A stretch of 16,367 nt of DNA from Moraxellaceae bacterium UBA2031 (GCA_002333145.1 DDBN01000011.1:4283-20649), one strand, 5' to 3'. Positions 1-9,250 are shown, numbered from the stretch's first letter. Translations and numbers: made by a program. The notes: generated by a model from the sequence alone, not told the origin.

Positions 1-725
1 TGTTTTTTAACCTGCTCTAGTGCATAACGACGCATGTCCCCTTGGACTAGCCCCTGATACACCAACTCCCAATACAGCTCGGCCAGCTGTTTACTCGCAG
101 CATATTCAGCCTGCGGATCCTGCGCTGCTTTCAGCGCTTGGCTGGCCACATGAATACGCTCATTGATTTGCTTTTCCTTGCCATCCAGCATGCCAAAGGC
201 GAGTAGCCGCAAATCATCAGAAGGGTCAGCCATCACATCGCGCATAATTTCTGCTGCTTGGCGACCGGGAATATCCTGCAGAGCCAGGAGTGCTTTCATG
301 CGCAAATCCAGTGGCACGCTGGTGCTGGAAAGTTGGTGGCGCACCTGCCCCATACGCAAATGGCTAATCCGCTGCGGGCCATGCTGCATCTGAAATCGTG
401 GCGCTTGGACTTCAGTAAATGAAGTCTGATCACTCAGGCGTGGCCACCACACTGACAAAATAACACCAATAAAAAACCCACCCAGACCCAGCACAGGAAT
501 AAAAAAGCAGATAGAAAATAGCAACAACAAAACCGCCAGCCGCGGCTGCCGATAGCGGGCCGGCAGGAATGCCCAGACGAAAGGAGCTGCCATTGCACTG
601 GCCATTCCGTGCAAGATAAAGAACTGATACAGCAGGTTGGTGTCAGAGCTGCCCAAATACAGCAGAGCCATCGCAGCCAGCTCGGCCAGCAGTGCACCCA
701 GAGCTAGCTTCAGCTCAGTGCCCAT
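1..725 (-). CDS. pelE: PelE, inner-membrane Pel synthase subunit (3' end cut by window edge)
   Basis: Reading the minus strand from an ATG at 725 gives an uninterrupted frame of 241 codons to the left edge, beginning MGTELKLALG. A good Shine-Dalgarno (AGGAG) lies about 8 bases before the ATG. The first 95 residues are very hydrophobic, with segments near 5-25, 31-54 and 62-94. The rest is soluble and helical and looks like repeat or TPR-type packing, for example the alanine- and leucine-rich stretch near residues 140-240. PelE is known to combine membrane helices with a cytoplasmic TPR-like part and to join PelD, PelF and PelG in the synthase complex. The start overlaps the end of pelD by 11 bases, so the two are probably translationally coupled. 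The assignment rests on operon position and architecture more than on a signature motif. The C-terminus is missing. Confidence 0.85.
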   Translation of the reverse strand, partial: MGTELKLALGALLAELAAMALLYLGSSDTNLLYQFFILHGMASAMAAPFVWAFLPARYRQPRLAVLLLLFSICFFIPVLGLGGFFIGVILSVWWPRLSDQTSFTEVQAPRFQMQHGPQRISHLRMGQVRHQLSSTSVPLDLRMKALLALQDIPGRQAAEIMRDVMADPSDDLRLLAFGMLDGKEKQINERIHVASQALKAAQDPQAEYAASKQLAELYWELVYQGLVQGDMRRYALEQVKK

Positions 726-2052
726 GTTCGCACTCCTCAATCATGGTGCGCAGCAAGTCAGGAGGCGGTGCCGAACCGATCAGCATGCTCATTGGCGTAA
801 CGCCGGCACTTTGGAAGTCGGCGAAACCAAAGCTATCGTTTAGCCAGCCTTCGGTTCGCTGCAGGTAACCCGCCATCGCGGCTTCGCCGTGCAGTGGCAT
901 CAAAGTCATTAGAATGCGCTTCCCGCCACGGGAAAAATCCCACAGCTGATCAAACTTACGTGATTGACGCAGTACTTCGATCGCAATTTCGGTCTGACGT
1001 GGGCCCGGTGCAATGACCAGTGCGGCGAGCATGGAGCGGATGCCGACATCCTGATGAATACGATGCAGACGTACCATCTCTGCCGCAAAATCCAATGGAC
1101 ACTCAGTAACAACTCCTTTTACTGACTGGATGGCGTGAGCATTACTGACACCATCCGCATAGTAGCCAAGCATCACGGACAGAAACTGCAGCGACTCTTC
1201 ATTCAACGAAAGAAACGGCATACGTTCCACTGCGAGCAAGCCCAGCACCTGCATGTCACTGGTCATCAACGGCGCCACCACGAGATAACCGCTGCTATCG
1301 TTTTTCAGACCCTCAGACTGCACGTGACAGAGGAGCTTATTCTCTAATGCATATTGCACCAGCGGGTCATCAATCTTGAGTGGCTCAGCCTCACCAACTT
1401 GGGCTGCCGCGGCCCTCTCTGGCTGACCTTGATGCACCACATGAAGACCCGCCTTTTCAATCTGACAGGCTTGGCTCACTAAGCGCAACAATTCAGCTGC
1501 CTCTGGCAGCGACGCCTCCGCCTTACGCACGGTCAAGCGACGCAGACCCTGCAAAGCATCGCGCAGCGTCAGCGGCTTGATTAGCAACTCGTGCTCCAAA
1601 CGATCATGCGACAGACGCAGCAAATAGTGGCGCCGAGTCAGCGCATCCAGATGCTCACCCACATAGCCGTTCACGTCGGCGACGCGACGCAGACGAGCGC
1701 TCCAGACATCGGAAAACTCACCGGCGATCAAGGTCATGACCAGGCCGCCGACAAAATGTGTGAGCGGAAAAGGACCGCCACCCACCCCGATCAATGGCAT
1801 CAGGTACCACCCCAGCAACAGCAGTAGCGAGCTGCCAAAGGCAGCCGGAGTGCCATAGCGCAAGGCCAGAATGAGTGGCACCAGCCACAGCCAAGGGAAT
1901 GGCTGTGTCAGCAAATAGGGGTCATCTGGCTGTAACAGCGCGGCTACCAGCAGGCCAACTAAGGTCAGACCGATAATCTCGAAAATACCGGCCTTGCTGA
2001 TTTGCTTGGGAGCAAACCAGGCGGCGACTCGGGAGGACTGGTAGGCGCGCAT
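715..2052 (-). CDS. pelD: PelD, c-di-GMP receptor of the Pel synthase complex
   Basis: This 445-residue protein is close to the roughly 455 of Pseudomonas PelD. Four hydrophobic segments lie at about 22-40, 53-65, 70-90 and 97-112. A helical linker leads to a GAF-like region (about 180-305), followed by a degenerate GGDEF-like domain (about 315-430). That last domain has no GGDEF active-site signature but keeps an RxxD inhibitory-site motif, R365-K-F-D368, plus a later arginine (R399) that may complete the site. In the family, PelD binds c-di-GMP at RxxD and thereby switches on Pel polymerisation by PelF at the inner membrane. The ATG at 2052 is preceded by AGGAAA at suitable spacing and follows the pelC stop by 13 bases. 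The 3' end overlaps pelE. The retained RxxD implies that control is post-translational and c-di-GMP-dependent. Confidence 0.95.
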   Translation of the reverse strand: MRAYQSSRVAAWFAPKQISKAGIFEIIGLTLVGLLVAALLQPDDPYLLTQPFPWLWLVPLILALRYGTPAAFGSSLLLLLGWYLMPLIGVGGGPFPLTHFVGGLVMTLIAGEFSDVWSARLRRVADVNGYVGEHLDALTRRHYLLRLSHDRLEHELLIKPLTLRDALQGLRRLTVRKAEASLPEAAELLRLVSQACQIEKAGLHVVHQGQPERAAAAQVGEAEPLKIDDPLVQYALENKLLCHVQSEGLKNDSSGYLVVAPLMTSDMQVLGLLAVERMPFLSLNEESLQFLSVMLGYYADGVSNAHAIQSVKGVVTECPLDFAAEMVRLHRIHQDVGIRSMLAALVIAPGPRQTEIAIEVLRQSRKFDQLWDFSRGGKRILMTLMPLHGEAAMAGYLQRTEGWLNDSFGFADFQSAGVTPMSMLIGSAPPPDLLRTMIEECEHGH

Positions 2053-2065
2053 GGGAATTTCCTGC

Positions 2066-2596
2066 TTAACGCTTAGTGGACGACAGAGCCTTGTCGATCA
2101 GGCTGCCTGTCAGCTTCTGGGCGACCGCGGCAACCGCTTCGCGGCTCCAGCCGGTACGTGCACCACTGCCCGTCCACAGCACGCGGCCACTGGCAACATC
2201 GACAATGGTCAGTGTGATGCCGGCAGCAGGCTCACCGTCCAAACCCGTCTTGTAACGCCACTCTTGGACGGAACCATAGACCGCATACTTGGCATTCTGG
2301 CCACGCGCCCATACCAGAGCGGCTTCTTGAGCGGCCCGGTCTGCTGCTGGCAGCAGGCCTTCATTGCTGCTACCGGGATGGCGCTGCACATCCTTAATGC
2401 CCCGTGCCTGCAGAAGGCTAACGGTAATGGCATCCAGACGTTCGCCTGCCTGAGCAGTCTCTGTATTGTTGACCGCCGGCAGTAGCGCCCAGCGCGCATC
2501 GGCATCCAGTGCCGGAGCAGTTGCCGTTTCCAAGGTAGAGCAAGCCGCAAGCACCAGGGCTGGCAAAATCAGCAGCAGTCGTTTCACGTGTTGCAT
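2066..2596 (-). CDS. pelC: PelC, outer-membrane lipoprotein of the Pel exporter
   Basis: The 176-residue product is similar in size to the 172 or so of Pseudomonas PelC. It starts MQHVKRLLL and has a lipoprotein signal ending in the lipobox L-A-A-C19. Serine at +2 gives no inner-membrane retention signal, so outer-membrane sorting is expected. The mature part has the alternating alpha/beta pattern of the family, with a conserved-looking VLWTGSG stretch near the C-terminus. Known PelC forms a dodecameric ring under the outer membrane that funnels cationic Pel towards PelB. The frame is open further upstream, but the ATG at 2596 has GAGAGG about 5 bases before it and gives an exact lipoprotein signal, so I chose it. 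It begins 31 bases after the pelB barrel gene, on the same strand. Confidence 0.93.
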   Translation of the reverse strand: MQHVKRLLLILPALVLAACSTLETATAPALDADARWALLPAVNNTETAQAGERLDAITVSLLQARGIKDVQRHPGSSNEGLLPAADRAAQEAALVWARGQNAKYAVYGSVQEWRYKTGLDGEPAAGITLTIVDVASGRVLWTGSGARTGWSREAVAAVAQKLTGSLIDKALSSTKR

Positions 2597-2627
2597 TACA
2601 TCCTCTCTTACAGGCACACGCCTGCGG

Positions 2628-5465
2628 TCAATAGAAGAACTGGTAGTCCAGGTTAAGAATAAAGTTCGTTTGAGCATTGGCTTGGGCACCTTCGCTGCCG
2701 TCTGCATAGAACCGTAGGCGATCGCGTCCACGCACCGGCCCCAGCACCCCAACACGGGCCTGATAGCCGACACCAATGATGTCGTCATGGGTTACTTCCG
2801 CCGACGCAAAGGGGCGCCAGCGTCGCTGGTAGCCATATTCAGCGGACTCACCCCAAGACACCCCTAAGCCGGCGAGTGTGTAATCTTCCGGTACAAACAA
2901 GCCAGGACTAGGCAGTGCCGCCAGCGGCGCTACGGCAATCAATTGTGCTGGCAACACGGCCTCGAAAATGGAGGTGAGCTTGGCCACGCGAGCACTCAAT
3001 GACCACGCGCTATTAAGCTGGTAGTAAGCCCCCAGCATGACGGTATCGGCTTCGCCAAGATCACCACTCCCTTGCGCAACCAGCAGTGCATGATGAAATT
3101 GCGCCTGCAGACGGGTGCGCGGCGTCAGCTGCCAGCCGCCACCAATCTGGATGTAATCTTGGTATCCCCCTACCCTAAGGCCCGCCGTTTCGGTGCTGGG
3201 CTGGCGCAGTCCTGCCTCAAGGCTGAGCTGCACAGGATGATGGTTCCACTGCACCTCACCCCATAACCCTTCATGCTGTGCTGTACCATCCAGGTAAGTA
3301 AGCGCTCCCTCCGCACGTAACGCTTCACCCTGCCAATAAAGACCGACAAGAGAAAATGACTGTTGCGGCTCTGGCAAGCGCACCTGCAAGGGATCACTCG
3401 TCAAATCAGCGACTTCATGGGAAAGATGCAGGCCAACGTGTTCGGTCAGGCCATGCTGTAAATCTAGCGCGAGAACATCACGCTTCAGCGAACTGAAGTC
3501 TTCGTGACGCAGGGCGATACTGACACGGTTGCCATCTCGCCAGATGCGCTCCTGGAGATACTGGTCAGCGACATCATCAAACGGCCGGTCCTCAGCACCA
3601 CGCGCCGCTAGGAATGACGCTTCACCGGTCCGGCCAAGCCGGATCGCACCCACGACTCGGTCATTGGCGGGCAGGGAGTCAGGATTCTCTAATAGCGTAC
3701 TAATGGCGACTTTATCGTTAATCAGCAATGCTGATCCCAGTTGTGACCAACGTGGTAGAGGGGTTTCAGCCGGCAAGGCTGTGCCAATCTGGGCTGGTAG
3801 CGTGTCACTTGCCTCGCCCATCCAGGCTTCGCCTAGCACCAAGTCACGGACATAACTCCGCACTCGACCATCCTGACCCTGCTCACGCTTTATTATGTTG
3901 CGCAGGGTCTGTCGCCGACCCTCCACCGGGAGTTGCGCGAGACGCAGACGAAACAGGGCATCGTTGTATTCCTGCTGCAACTCGGCCGATAGCGGAGCAC
4001 TGCCCAAACGTCGACTCCACACGGCTTGTTCAAGGAGACGAGCCCGGTCCGGCTGGTTAACCGCCCGTAGTGTGTCGGCCAACGCCAATGCGCTGAGGTC
4101 ACTTGGCTTATGTCGGTAATACTGCTGCAGCCAAGGCAATGCTTGCTCCGGTGCATCCAGACGACTCCAGCCAGCAGCCCACAAGGGCCATAACTCAGGC
4201 TGACGGGCCGCCAGACCACGCTGCTCCAATAACAAACGACGCAGCGCGGCTGACTCACCATTAGCAATCAGCCAAGCTGACCACGCCTGACGCAGCCAAG
4301 TATTCCGCGGGTCTAGCACCAGCGCAGATTGCAAGTCTCGGCCGCCCTCGGCGATACGGCCCCGGGCGATATAAAGGCTGGCACGTTGCTCGAGGAAAGT
4401 AGGATCTTGCTCTAGGCGGGCAAGGTCCTCGGCACTGAGCTCGGCCAAGAATGCCTCGGCTGGCGCCCATGCCTTAACCCGATTCCACTGGTATAACGCC
4501 GACACCGCTGCCAATGGTTGCCGGTCTTGCTGCCATGCCCGCTGATAGAGCTGCGCGGCGGCGAATGGATCCTGCTGCTCCACGAACGCGGCCTGGCTGA
4601 GCAGGTTTTGGCTGACCGCCTTACCGGGCACATTCAAGCGCTCATAAGCCTGCAAGGCCCCGGCAGAGTTGCCTGCCATCTGCGCCACATCGGCACGCAT
4701 TTGCCAGAATTGCTCGGCAGTCGCTGGCATGGTTAGGGAGGCTTGCTCGAGCAAGGCATCTGCCCGCACGACCTGACCTCGCTGCAGGTGCAATCCTGCT
4801 GCACGTACTATCCATTCCTCACCCGGGCCAAACCGGCGATTAAGCTCAAGCAAGGCCGCGATCGCTTGCTCATCATGTCCACTACGTTGCGCTAGATTGG
4901 CCTCGGCCTCCAACACTTTGCGGGTACGCGGCAAGCCCTGCAAAGCCGCTAATGCAGCCTCAGGCTGACCCACTTCTTCGTAGGCCGCCACCAGTGCTTG
5001 CAATGCATCTTCGTTGCCGGGCTGACGCTTCACCTCATACTGCCGCCACGCCAGCATAGCTTGGGTATCGACCAATGCTGGTGCCAGCTTATTAACTTCA
5101 CGCCACGCCTCGCTTGATCCGGTCTGACGGGCAATCGCCAGCCAATTGGCCAAGGCCACTTCTGGCCTGCCCAGCCATTGCGCCACTGTCGCTAGACGGC
5201 GACGCCATTCACTATCGCTCGGACGCTCTCGCACCGCTCGTTCTGCCACGCGATAAGCAGCTGCCTGATTACCGTTGCTCAGGTACACCTCATAGCCCAG
5301 CAGAAAGCGCTCTTGATTAAAGGGCGCGGCTGGCTCAGTGACCTGCTCAAGCGTTGTTGGAGCGCCCAGAGCAACGCCACTGCTCAAGGTGCCTATCAAA
5401 GTAGCTCCAACAGCAATTTTCAACGCAGCGCTCTGGGCGGCTCTTAAAGCAAGACTACGCTTCAT
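2628..5465 (-). CDS. pelB: PelB C-terminal part: signal peptide, TPR array and outer-membrane beta-barrel
   Basis: This 945-residue protein opens with a Sec signal peptide (positive MKR, a hydrophobic core around 15-31, likely cleavage after G34 in VALG/AP). Residues about 45-600 are helix-turn-helix repeats rich in A, L, W and Y at TPR spacing. From about residue 645 the sequence becomes amphipathic beta strands, and it ends LDYQFFY with a terminal aromatic residue as expected of a BAM-assembled barrel. The roughly 300-residue barrel matches the 16-strand PelB export porin. In Pseudomonas, PelB is one chain of about 1190 residues with an N-terminal membrane helix. Here that first part is a separate upstream gene. 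The start codon overlaps the upstream stop in an ATGA, which suggests coupled translation. The independent signal peptide argues against a simple frameshift. Its TPRs should recruit and stimulate PelA. Confidence 0.9.
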   Translation of the reverse strand: MKRSLALRAAQSAALKIAVGATLIGTLSSGVALGAPTTLEQVTEPAAPFNQERFLLGYEVYLSNGNQAAAYRVAERAVRERPSDSEWRRRLATVAQWLGRPEVALANWLAIARQTGSSEAWREVNKLAPALVDTQAMLAWRQYEVKRQPGNEDALQALVAAYEEVGQPEAALAALQGLPRTRKVLEAEANLAQRSGHDEQAIAALLELNRRFGPGEEWIVRAAGLHLQRGQVVRADALLEQASLTMPATAEQFWQMRADVAQMAGNSAGALQAYERLNVPGKAVSQNLLSQAAFVEQQDPFAAAQLYQRAWQQDRQPLAAVSALYQWNRVKAWAPAEAFLAELSAEDLARLEQDPTFLEQRASLYIARGRIAEGGRDLQSALVLDPRNTWLRQAWSAWLIANGESAALRRLLLEQRGLAARQPELWPLWAAGWSRLDAPEQALPWLQQYYRHKPSDLSALALADTLRAVNQPDRARLLEQAVWSRRLGSAPLSAELQQEYNDALFRLRLAQLPVEGRRQTLRNIIKREQGQDGRVRSYVRDLVLGEAWMGEASDTLPAQIGTALPAETPLPRWSQLGSALLINDKVAISTLLENPDSLPANDRVVGAIRLGRTGEASFLAARGAEDRPFDDVADQYLQERIWRDGNRVSIALRHEDFSSLKRDVLALDLQHGLTEHVGLHLSHEVADLTSDPLQVRLPEPQQSFSLVGLYWQGEALRAEGALTYLDGTAQHEGLWGEVQWNHHPVQLSLEAGLRQPSTETAGLRVGGYQDYIQIGGGWQLTPRTRLQAQFHHALLVAQGSGDLGEADTVMLGAYYQLNSAWSLSARVAKLTSIFEAVLPAQLIAVAPLAALPSPGLFVPEDYTLAGLGVSWGESAEYGYQRRWRPFASAEVTHDDIIGVGYQARVGVLGPVRGRDRLRFYADGSEGAQANAQTNFILNLDYQFFY

Positions 5466-6373
5466 GGACGAGCCTCCTCTGCTGCGGCATCCGTTGTTCG
5501 TTGCTGAAGCAAACGCGCCACGTAATACTCGGCCCGATCCATACGGTTGGCCTGACGCATAAGGTTGACTAGGAACACCAAGGTATCCGGATCACTCTCC
5601 AATACGCCGCCATACTGGCGCGCAGCATTAGGCACCTCTGACATGAGATCACCGGCCTGCAGCGCACGAAGGCCGGCAATAAAGTTTTCACGCCGCATAG
5701 CCACAGAGTGCGCCGACTCCATGGCCTGAAAATACAGCAGCGCAACTGCGCGTGGATTACCTGCCGCCTGCTCCAGTGCAATCACCTGATCACGTACGCG
5801 CGGCGCAGTTGCCGGATAGTCCTCCAGCAAACGTCGCATAAAAGGCATGGCCTGCTCAGGGGCACCTACACTCTGTGCTTCCCGAATCAGCAGCAGCAGC
5901 GCACTTTCACTCCAACTATAGGCCGTCAATTGCTCCAGATGGTTCTTCACCTTTTGCAGCGCCGCCCGAAACCCGGGCTGGTCGCTAGGGATCTGCCACA
6001 TCATCTGGATAAGCAAGTCGAGTTGCAGTAACTGTGCATCGTAGAAAAACTGACCCGGCACGTTCGCGTCTTGCTGCAGCAGCGGCTGCAATAAAAGCTC
6101 TGCCTCATGGAGGTCTCCACGGGCCAGCAGGCGGCGCGTCACCAACAGACGCAGCGAGTGATCCCCGGGCAGGGCGCGCAATGAGGCCAGAAGATAAGCC
6201 AGCGAAAGCGAGTCTGCCTTGGTTGTGGACTGGATACGCCACTGCAGAGCCTGCCCTGGATAGACCGCAACCAAGGCGAACGCCACCACCAAGCCAAATC
6301 CGAGGATCTGGCCATGTGACATGAGACGCCGACGCTCAGGCGCCGCAGTTGAGCTTAAACGCCGACTCTGCAT
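5462..6373 (-). CDS. pelB: PelB N-terminal part: membrane-anchored periplasmic TPR protein
   Basis: From the ATG at 6373 the product is 303 residues. It has a short basic N-terminus, one hydrophobic helix (ILGFGLVVAFALVAVYP), and then helical repeats with the ARGDLHEAELLLQPLL-type spacing of TPRs through to a charged end (EEARP). This is the architecture of the first third of Pseudomonas PelB. No barrel is present, and translation stops in an ATGA overlap with the barrel gene. The start is uncertain. The ATG at 6373 has GGA 6 bases upstream and overlaps pelA by 38 bases. An ATG at 6322, 13 bases after the pelA stop, gives 286 residues but has no clear Shine-Dalgarno. I infer an inner-membrane-tethered periplasmic scaffold working with the PelB barrel protein and PelA. 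The gene symbol reflects homology to part of PelB. Confidence 0.82.
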   Translation of the reverse strand: MQSRRLSSTAAPERRRLMSHGQILGFGLVVAFALVAVYPGQALQWRIQSTTKADSLSLAYLLASLRALPGDHSLRLLVTRRLLARGDLHEAELLLQPLLQQDANVPGQFFYDAQLLQLDLLIQMMWQIPSDQPGFRAALQKVKNHLEQLTAYSWSESALLLLIREAQSVGAPEQAMPFMRRLLEDYPATAPRVRDQVIALEQAAGNPRAVALLYFQAMESAHSVAMRRENFIAGLRALQAGDLMSEVPNAARQYGGVLESDPDTLVFLVNLMRQANRMDRAEYYVARLLQQRTTDAAAEEARP

Positions 6374-9140
6374 GTTGTTCCATACGGTAATGGTTAAGGC
6401 CAGCGGCCTGACGATAAGGCAACAGCGGACGTCCGCCGGCCGTAAGACGACAGCCCTGGGCATTAGCAAGGGCAAAGGACAGCGGCACGTGGCCGGCGAA
6501 GCCGAAGCTTAGCCCTTTGCCGTCTCGTGCAAATTCAGTCAAACGGGCATTGGCTTCGGCCAAGTAGGGCAGCGCTGCTGCAGACGGGGCCAATACCAAC
6601 TCTGCCGCCGCACCCGTAAGACTTACATAGCGACCCTCGGGGGCGGGGTAGCTGCCCGCAACACCTTCGCTGGCCTTCCAATCCAATCCAATGCCCTGAT
6701 CCTGCGGCAAGCGCAGCGTACGCAAGTCGCCCGTGCCGCGCACGCTAAAACCCGTCGGTGTTCGAGCCACTACCATGCGGTTGAAGTCATGCACCTTGCG
6801 GATGTACTCGGAACCAAAGATCGGGTGCAGCGACTGCTTATCCACCCAAGCGTAGATGCGATGCAGGGCATTAAGTGCTGCCGGTTTGCTGGCCGAATAA
6901 GTGTGGTAATAAAGATTAACCGGCTTAAAACGGTACGGCCTATCCGTTAGCTCGAAAGTCTCGATCACACGCTCAAACCCGTAAAAAGGGCCAGTCCACA
7001 GATTCGTGTAGACGTTCTCGTTTTGATTAGGCGCAAAGACCTGAAAATGATCGTTGCGTTGCAAGCCCAATCCCGCCATCAACGTCCAAGTATTCTTGCT
7101 TCGCGTAATTCTGGTTTCACCGCCATTCATATTGAGCAGGCCGGCTCTGTCTGCCTCTTCCAGAGCATTTGGCGTGGCGACACAATTGCCAGTCCACAAC
7201 ATGACCCCAACTCGTTTGCCTGCAGGCAGCAGCTGCCGATTGATATAGTCGGCCGACCCACTAATTTCGCGAGCCATATCGAAGCGATAACCCTTGATGG
7301 GCAAATGGTAGCCTTCGCCGCTGTCCTCAACACTGTCGGCACTCTGCTCGGCGTTACCCCAGTGAAAAGGATGCGAGTACGAGTGTGTAGCGGCTTCTAC
7401 CCAAGGCAACGCATAAATGTCTCGAGCGGCCTTTTCCAAACGCGGGGTCAGCTGTGGATAGAGACCCGCTGCACCTGTTTCCCCCTCGATCACCGACATG
7501 GTCAGTGGCAGGCGATAACGCTGGACGATCTCGTCGCGCAACACCTCACCAGCAAAGCGAAACCCGGTTCCTTCGAACTGGCTGGCAAAGCCATCGCCGT
7601 CAATGTGCGAGAAGAACAGGCGACGGCCATTTTCCGTGGTCACATCCGGTATGGGCACACGACCATCTATACGCAAGGCAGCGCGCAGAAAGCTTACTGG
7701 GTTCACATACCAGCGCTGCATCTCTTGGTCACCACCAAGTAACGACCCTACCGTGTACGGAGCCAATACATAACCGCCCCATGGGGTCAGCGCAGCAGGA
7801 TGCCACTGCTCACTCCCCCTTTGCAGAGTCAGCAGTGGCTTTCCCTCGCCTGCCAAGCGCACCGCCTGTAATTCGGTTGTGCGTGGCAGCACCGGCAGCT
7901 CAAAACCCATCATGGCGTCCTGATGCACCACTTGCATGCCCGGCCCAGGATTACTCTGGGGGCTTTCGATACCAAATTGGCGTAGTGCCGCTTCATCTTG
8001 ATAGCTACCAAATGTACCCATCATGGCCAGTGGCAAGCCCTTATCAGCTTGTGCTCGCAGCCAAGGCAGCCAGCCCGTGCCATCCAGTGCCTGCGGATCT
8101 CGCTGCCAGCTCACTACGCCTGCGTAGCGGCCTATCATCTCAGTGGTTGGCGGAGAGGAAGTGGTCGTTATGTATTCTGGCACCAGCCCCAGATAGGCTA
8201 ACGGCATGGACAAGAAACGCTGCGCCTCAGCGTAGAATACGTTGTCACCGCCTGTCGTCGGATTCCAGAGCACCAACACCTTGCGGGGCAACACCTCAAC
8301 TGCGCCAACGCCCATCGCATCCAGCCCCGGCGTTGTTACCCAAGGAATCATGCCAAGGGCACGGATTTTCTCGGCAGTCTTGCGCGCCAACTCACGTTGA
8401 TTTGATGGCACATAATCAATGACTAACACCGGCAGTTTGTAACGCTCACGCACATTGCTCAACTGTGCCAACAACCACTCGCGGTCTGCTGACGACACCT
8501 CGGTTGCGGAATTTTTTGATGCGTCATGCCCTTGAAACAGTGACTCCGCCGCCACCATCCAGGCCAGATCGTGGACCTTCGGCAGGATTTCAAAACCACG
8601 ATTAAAAATGAGTTTCGCGTCGGGGAACCGAGCCTTGATGGCGCGAATGGTTGCAATCAGTCCGGCTTGTTGACGCGCCTGTGCTTCGGGGGTTTTGGCA
8701 ATCAACTGCCACGTATCGAGCGTGTCCAAAAAGAAGCCGCGATAGCCCTTGTCCCAGAGCGGGGCGATTACCTTGTCGGTGACAAATGTAGGGTAGCCGG
8801 CGGCAGCCTGATCAATGATGACGGATCCCCATGCGGGACTTTTGCCTGCCTGCCATTGTGTCGGCAGTTCATTAAACCAAGGGCGTGTGGGATGTACTTC
8901 GCCAAGACTGACATACGCAAAAACGCTGCTATCGGCGTGCTGGTGATTTGCAGGACTGATCGTGCCGTGGTCGGGGTCTACCACCACCACATCAAAGGCA
9001 CGCAACTCATCCCACGGAGGATTTTCACCATAAAAAAGCGCCACTGACGGCTCTGCGGCCACCGCACGTATTGTCAGGCACAGCATCGCCAAGCATAGCC
9101 AGCTCATGCCCAGGAAAGATCTCTCGCCGCGCCACATCAC
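6336..9140 (-). CDS. pelA: PelA, periplasmic Pel hydrolase and deacetylase
   Basis: The product has 934 residues, near the 948 of Pseudomonas PelA. A signal peptide ends at about A29 (AVA-A/EP). The N-terminal glycoside hydrolase domain (about 30-280) has FFLDTLD (D139, D142) and MVAAESLFQ, where E199 is the likely counterpart of the catalytic glutamate. A middle domain (about 285-500) is followed by a polysaccharide deacetylase domain. That domain has SHIDGDGF (D514, D516) and THSYSH (H586, H590), which match the four metal and catalytic residues I recall for the Pseudomonas enzyme (D528, D530, H600, H604) at a constant offset of 14. A beta-rich C-terminal domain follows. PelA partly deacetylates the GalNAc-rich polymer during export and can cleave it. 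The GTG at 9140 has AAGGA 8 bases upstream. The ATG one codon later is an alternative start. Confidence 0.96.
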   Translation of the reverse strand: MMWRGERSFLGMSWLCLAMLCLTIRAVAAEPSVALFYGENPPWDELRAFDVVVVDPDHGTISPANHQHADSSVFAYVSLGEVHPTRPWFNELPTQWQAGKSPAWGSVIIDQAAAGYPTFVTDKVIAPLWDKGYRGFFLDTLDTWQLIAKTPEAQARQQAGLIATIRAIKARFPDAKLIFNRGFEILPKVHDLAWMVAAESLFQGHDASKNSATEVSSADREWLLAQLSNVRERYKLPVLVIDYVPSNQRELARKTAEKIRALGMIPWVTTPGLDAMGVGAVEVLPRKVLVLWNPTTGGDNVFYAEAQRFLSMPLAYLGLVPEYITTTSSPPTTEMIGRYAGVVSWQRDPQALDGTGWLPWLRAQADKGLPLAMMGTFGSYQDEAALRQFGIESPQSNPGPGMQVVHQDAMMGFELPVLPRTTELQAVRLAGEGKPLLTLQRGSEQWHPAALTPWGGYVLAPYTVGSLLGGDQEMQRWYVNPVSFLRAALRIDGRVPIPDVTTENGRRLFFSHIDGDGFASQFEGTGFRFAGEVLRDEIVQRYRLPLTMSVIEGETGAAGLYPQLTPRLEKAARDIYALPWVEAATHSYSHPFHWGNAEQSADSVEDSGEGYHLPIKGYRFDMAREISGSADYINRQLLPAGKRVGVMLWTGNCVATPNALEEADRAGLLNMNGGETRITRSKNTWTLMAGLGLQRNDHFQVFAPNQNENVYTNLWTGPFYGFERVIETFELTDRPYRFKPVNLYYHTYSASKPAALNALHRIYAWVDKQSLHPIFGSEYIRKVHDFNRMVVARTPTGFSVRGTGDLRTLRLPQDQGIGLDWKASEGVAGSYPAPEGRYVSLTGAAAELVLAPSAAALPYLAEANARLTEFARDGKGLSFGFAGHVPLSFALANAQGCRLTAGGRPLLPYRQAAGLNHYRMEQHAESAFKLNCGA

Positions 9141-9250
9141 ATTCAGCGTCCTTGTAATTACTGCTTCCGTATTTTAGCGCAGACAGCCATGCCAAAGGCA
9201 GGGATTGAGGATCATCTTGGGACTACGAGTTCTGCTTGGCCCGCAGCAGC

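Noticed and set aside
434..697. An 87-codon cysteine- and tryptophan-rich minus-strand frame
   Set aside because: It is out of frame with pelE, which starts at 725 with a good Shine-Dalgarno and reads through this region to the edge.
5460..5466. A sequencing frameshift or stop error splitting a normal pelB
   Set aside because: The junction is a clean ATGA overlap, and the downstream product starts with a complete signal peptide of 34 residues. An accidental break would not be expected to create one. Read-level checking was not possible.
7454..8422. A 322-codon open frame on the plus strand opposite pelA
   Set aside because: It is antisense to well-conserved PelA catalytic regions, has proline-, serine- and histidine-rich composition typical of a shadow frame, and shows no recognisable domain or Shine-Dalgarno.
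9171..9176. TAAAAT as the -10 of a dedicated pelA promoter
   Set aside because: No -35 match lies at 15-19 bases. The nearest TTGGCA is only 13 bases away. It may be chance, or an alternative-sigma element that I cannot support.
9177..9195. A sigma-54-like TGGCA...TGC promoter upstream of pelA
   Set aside because: The GG and GC elements are separated by 11 bases rather than the strict 10, and the flanking match is poor.
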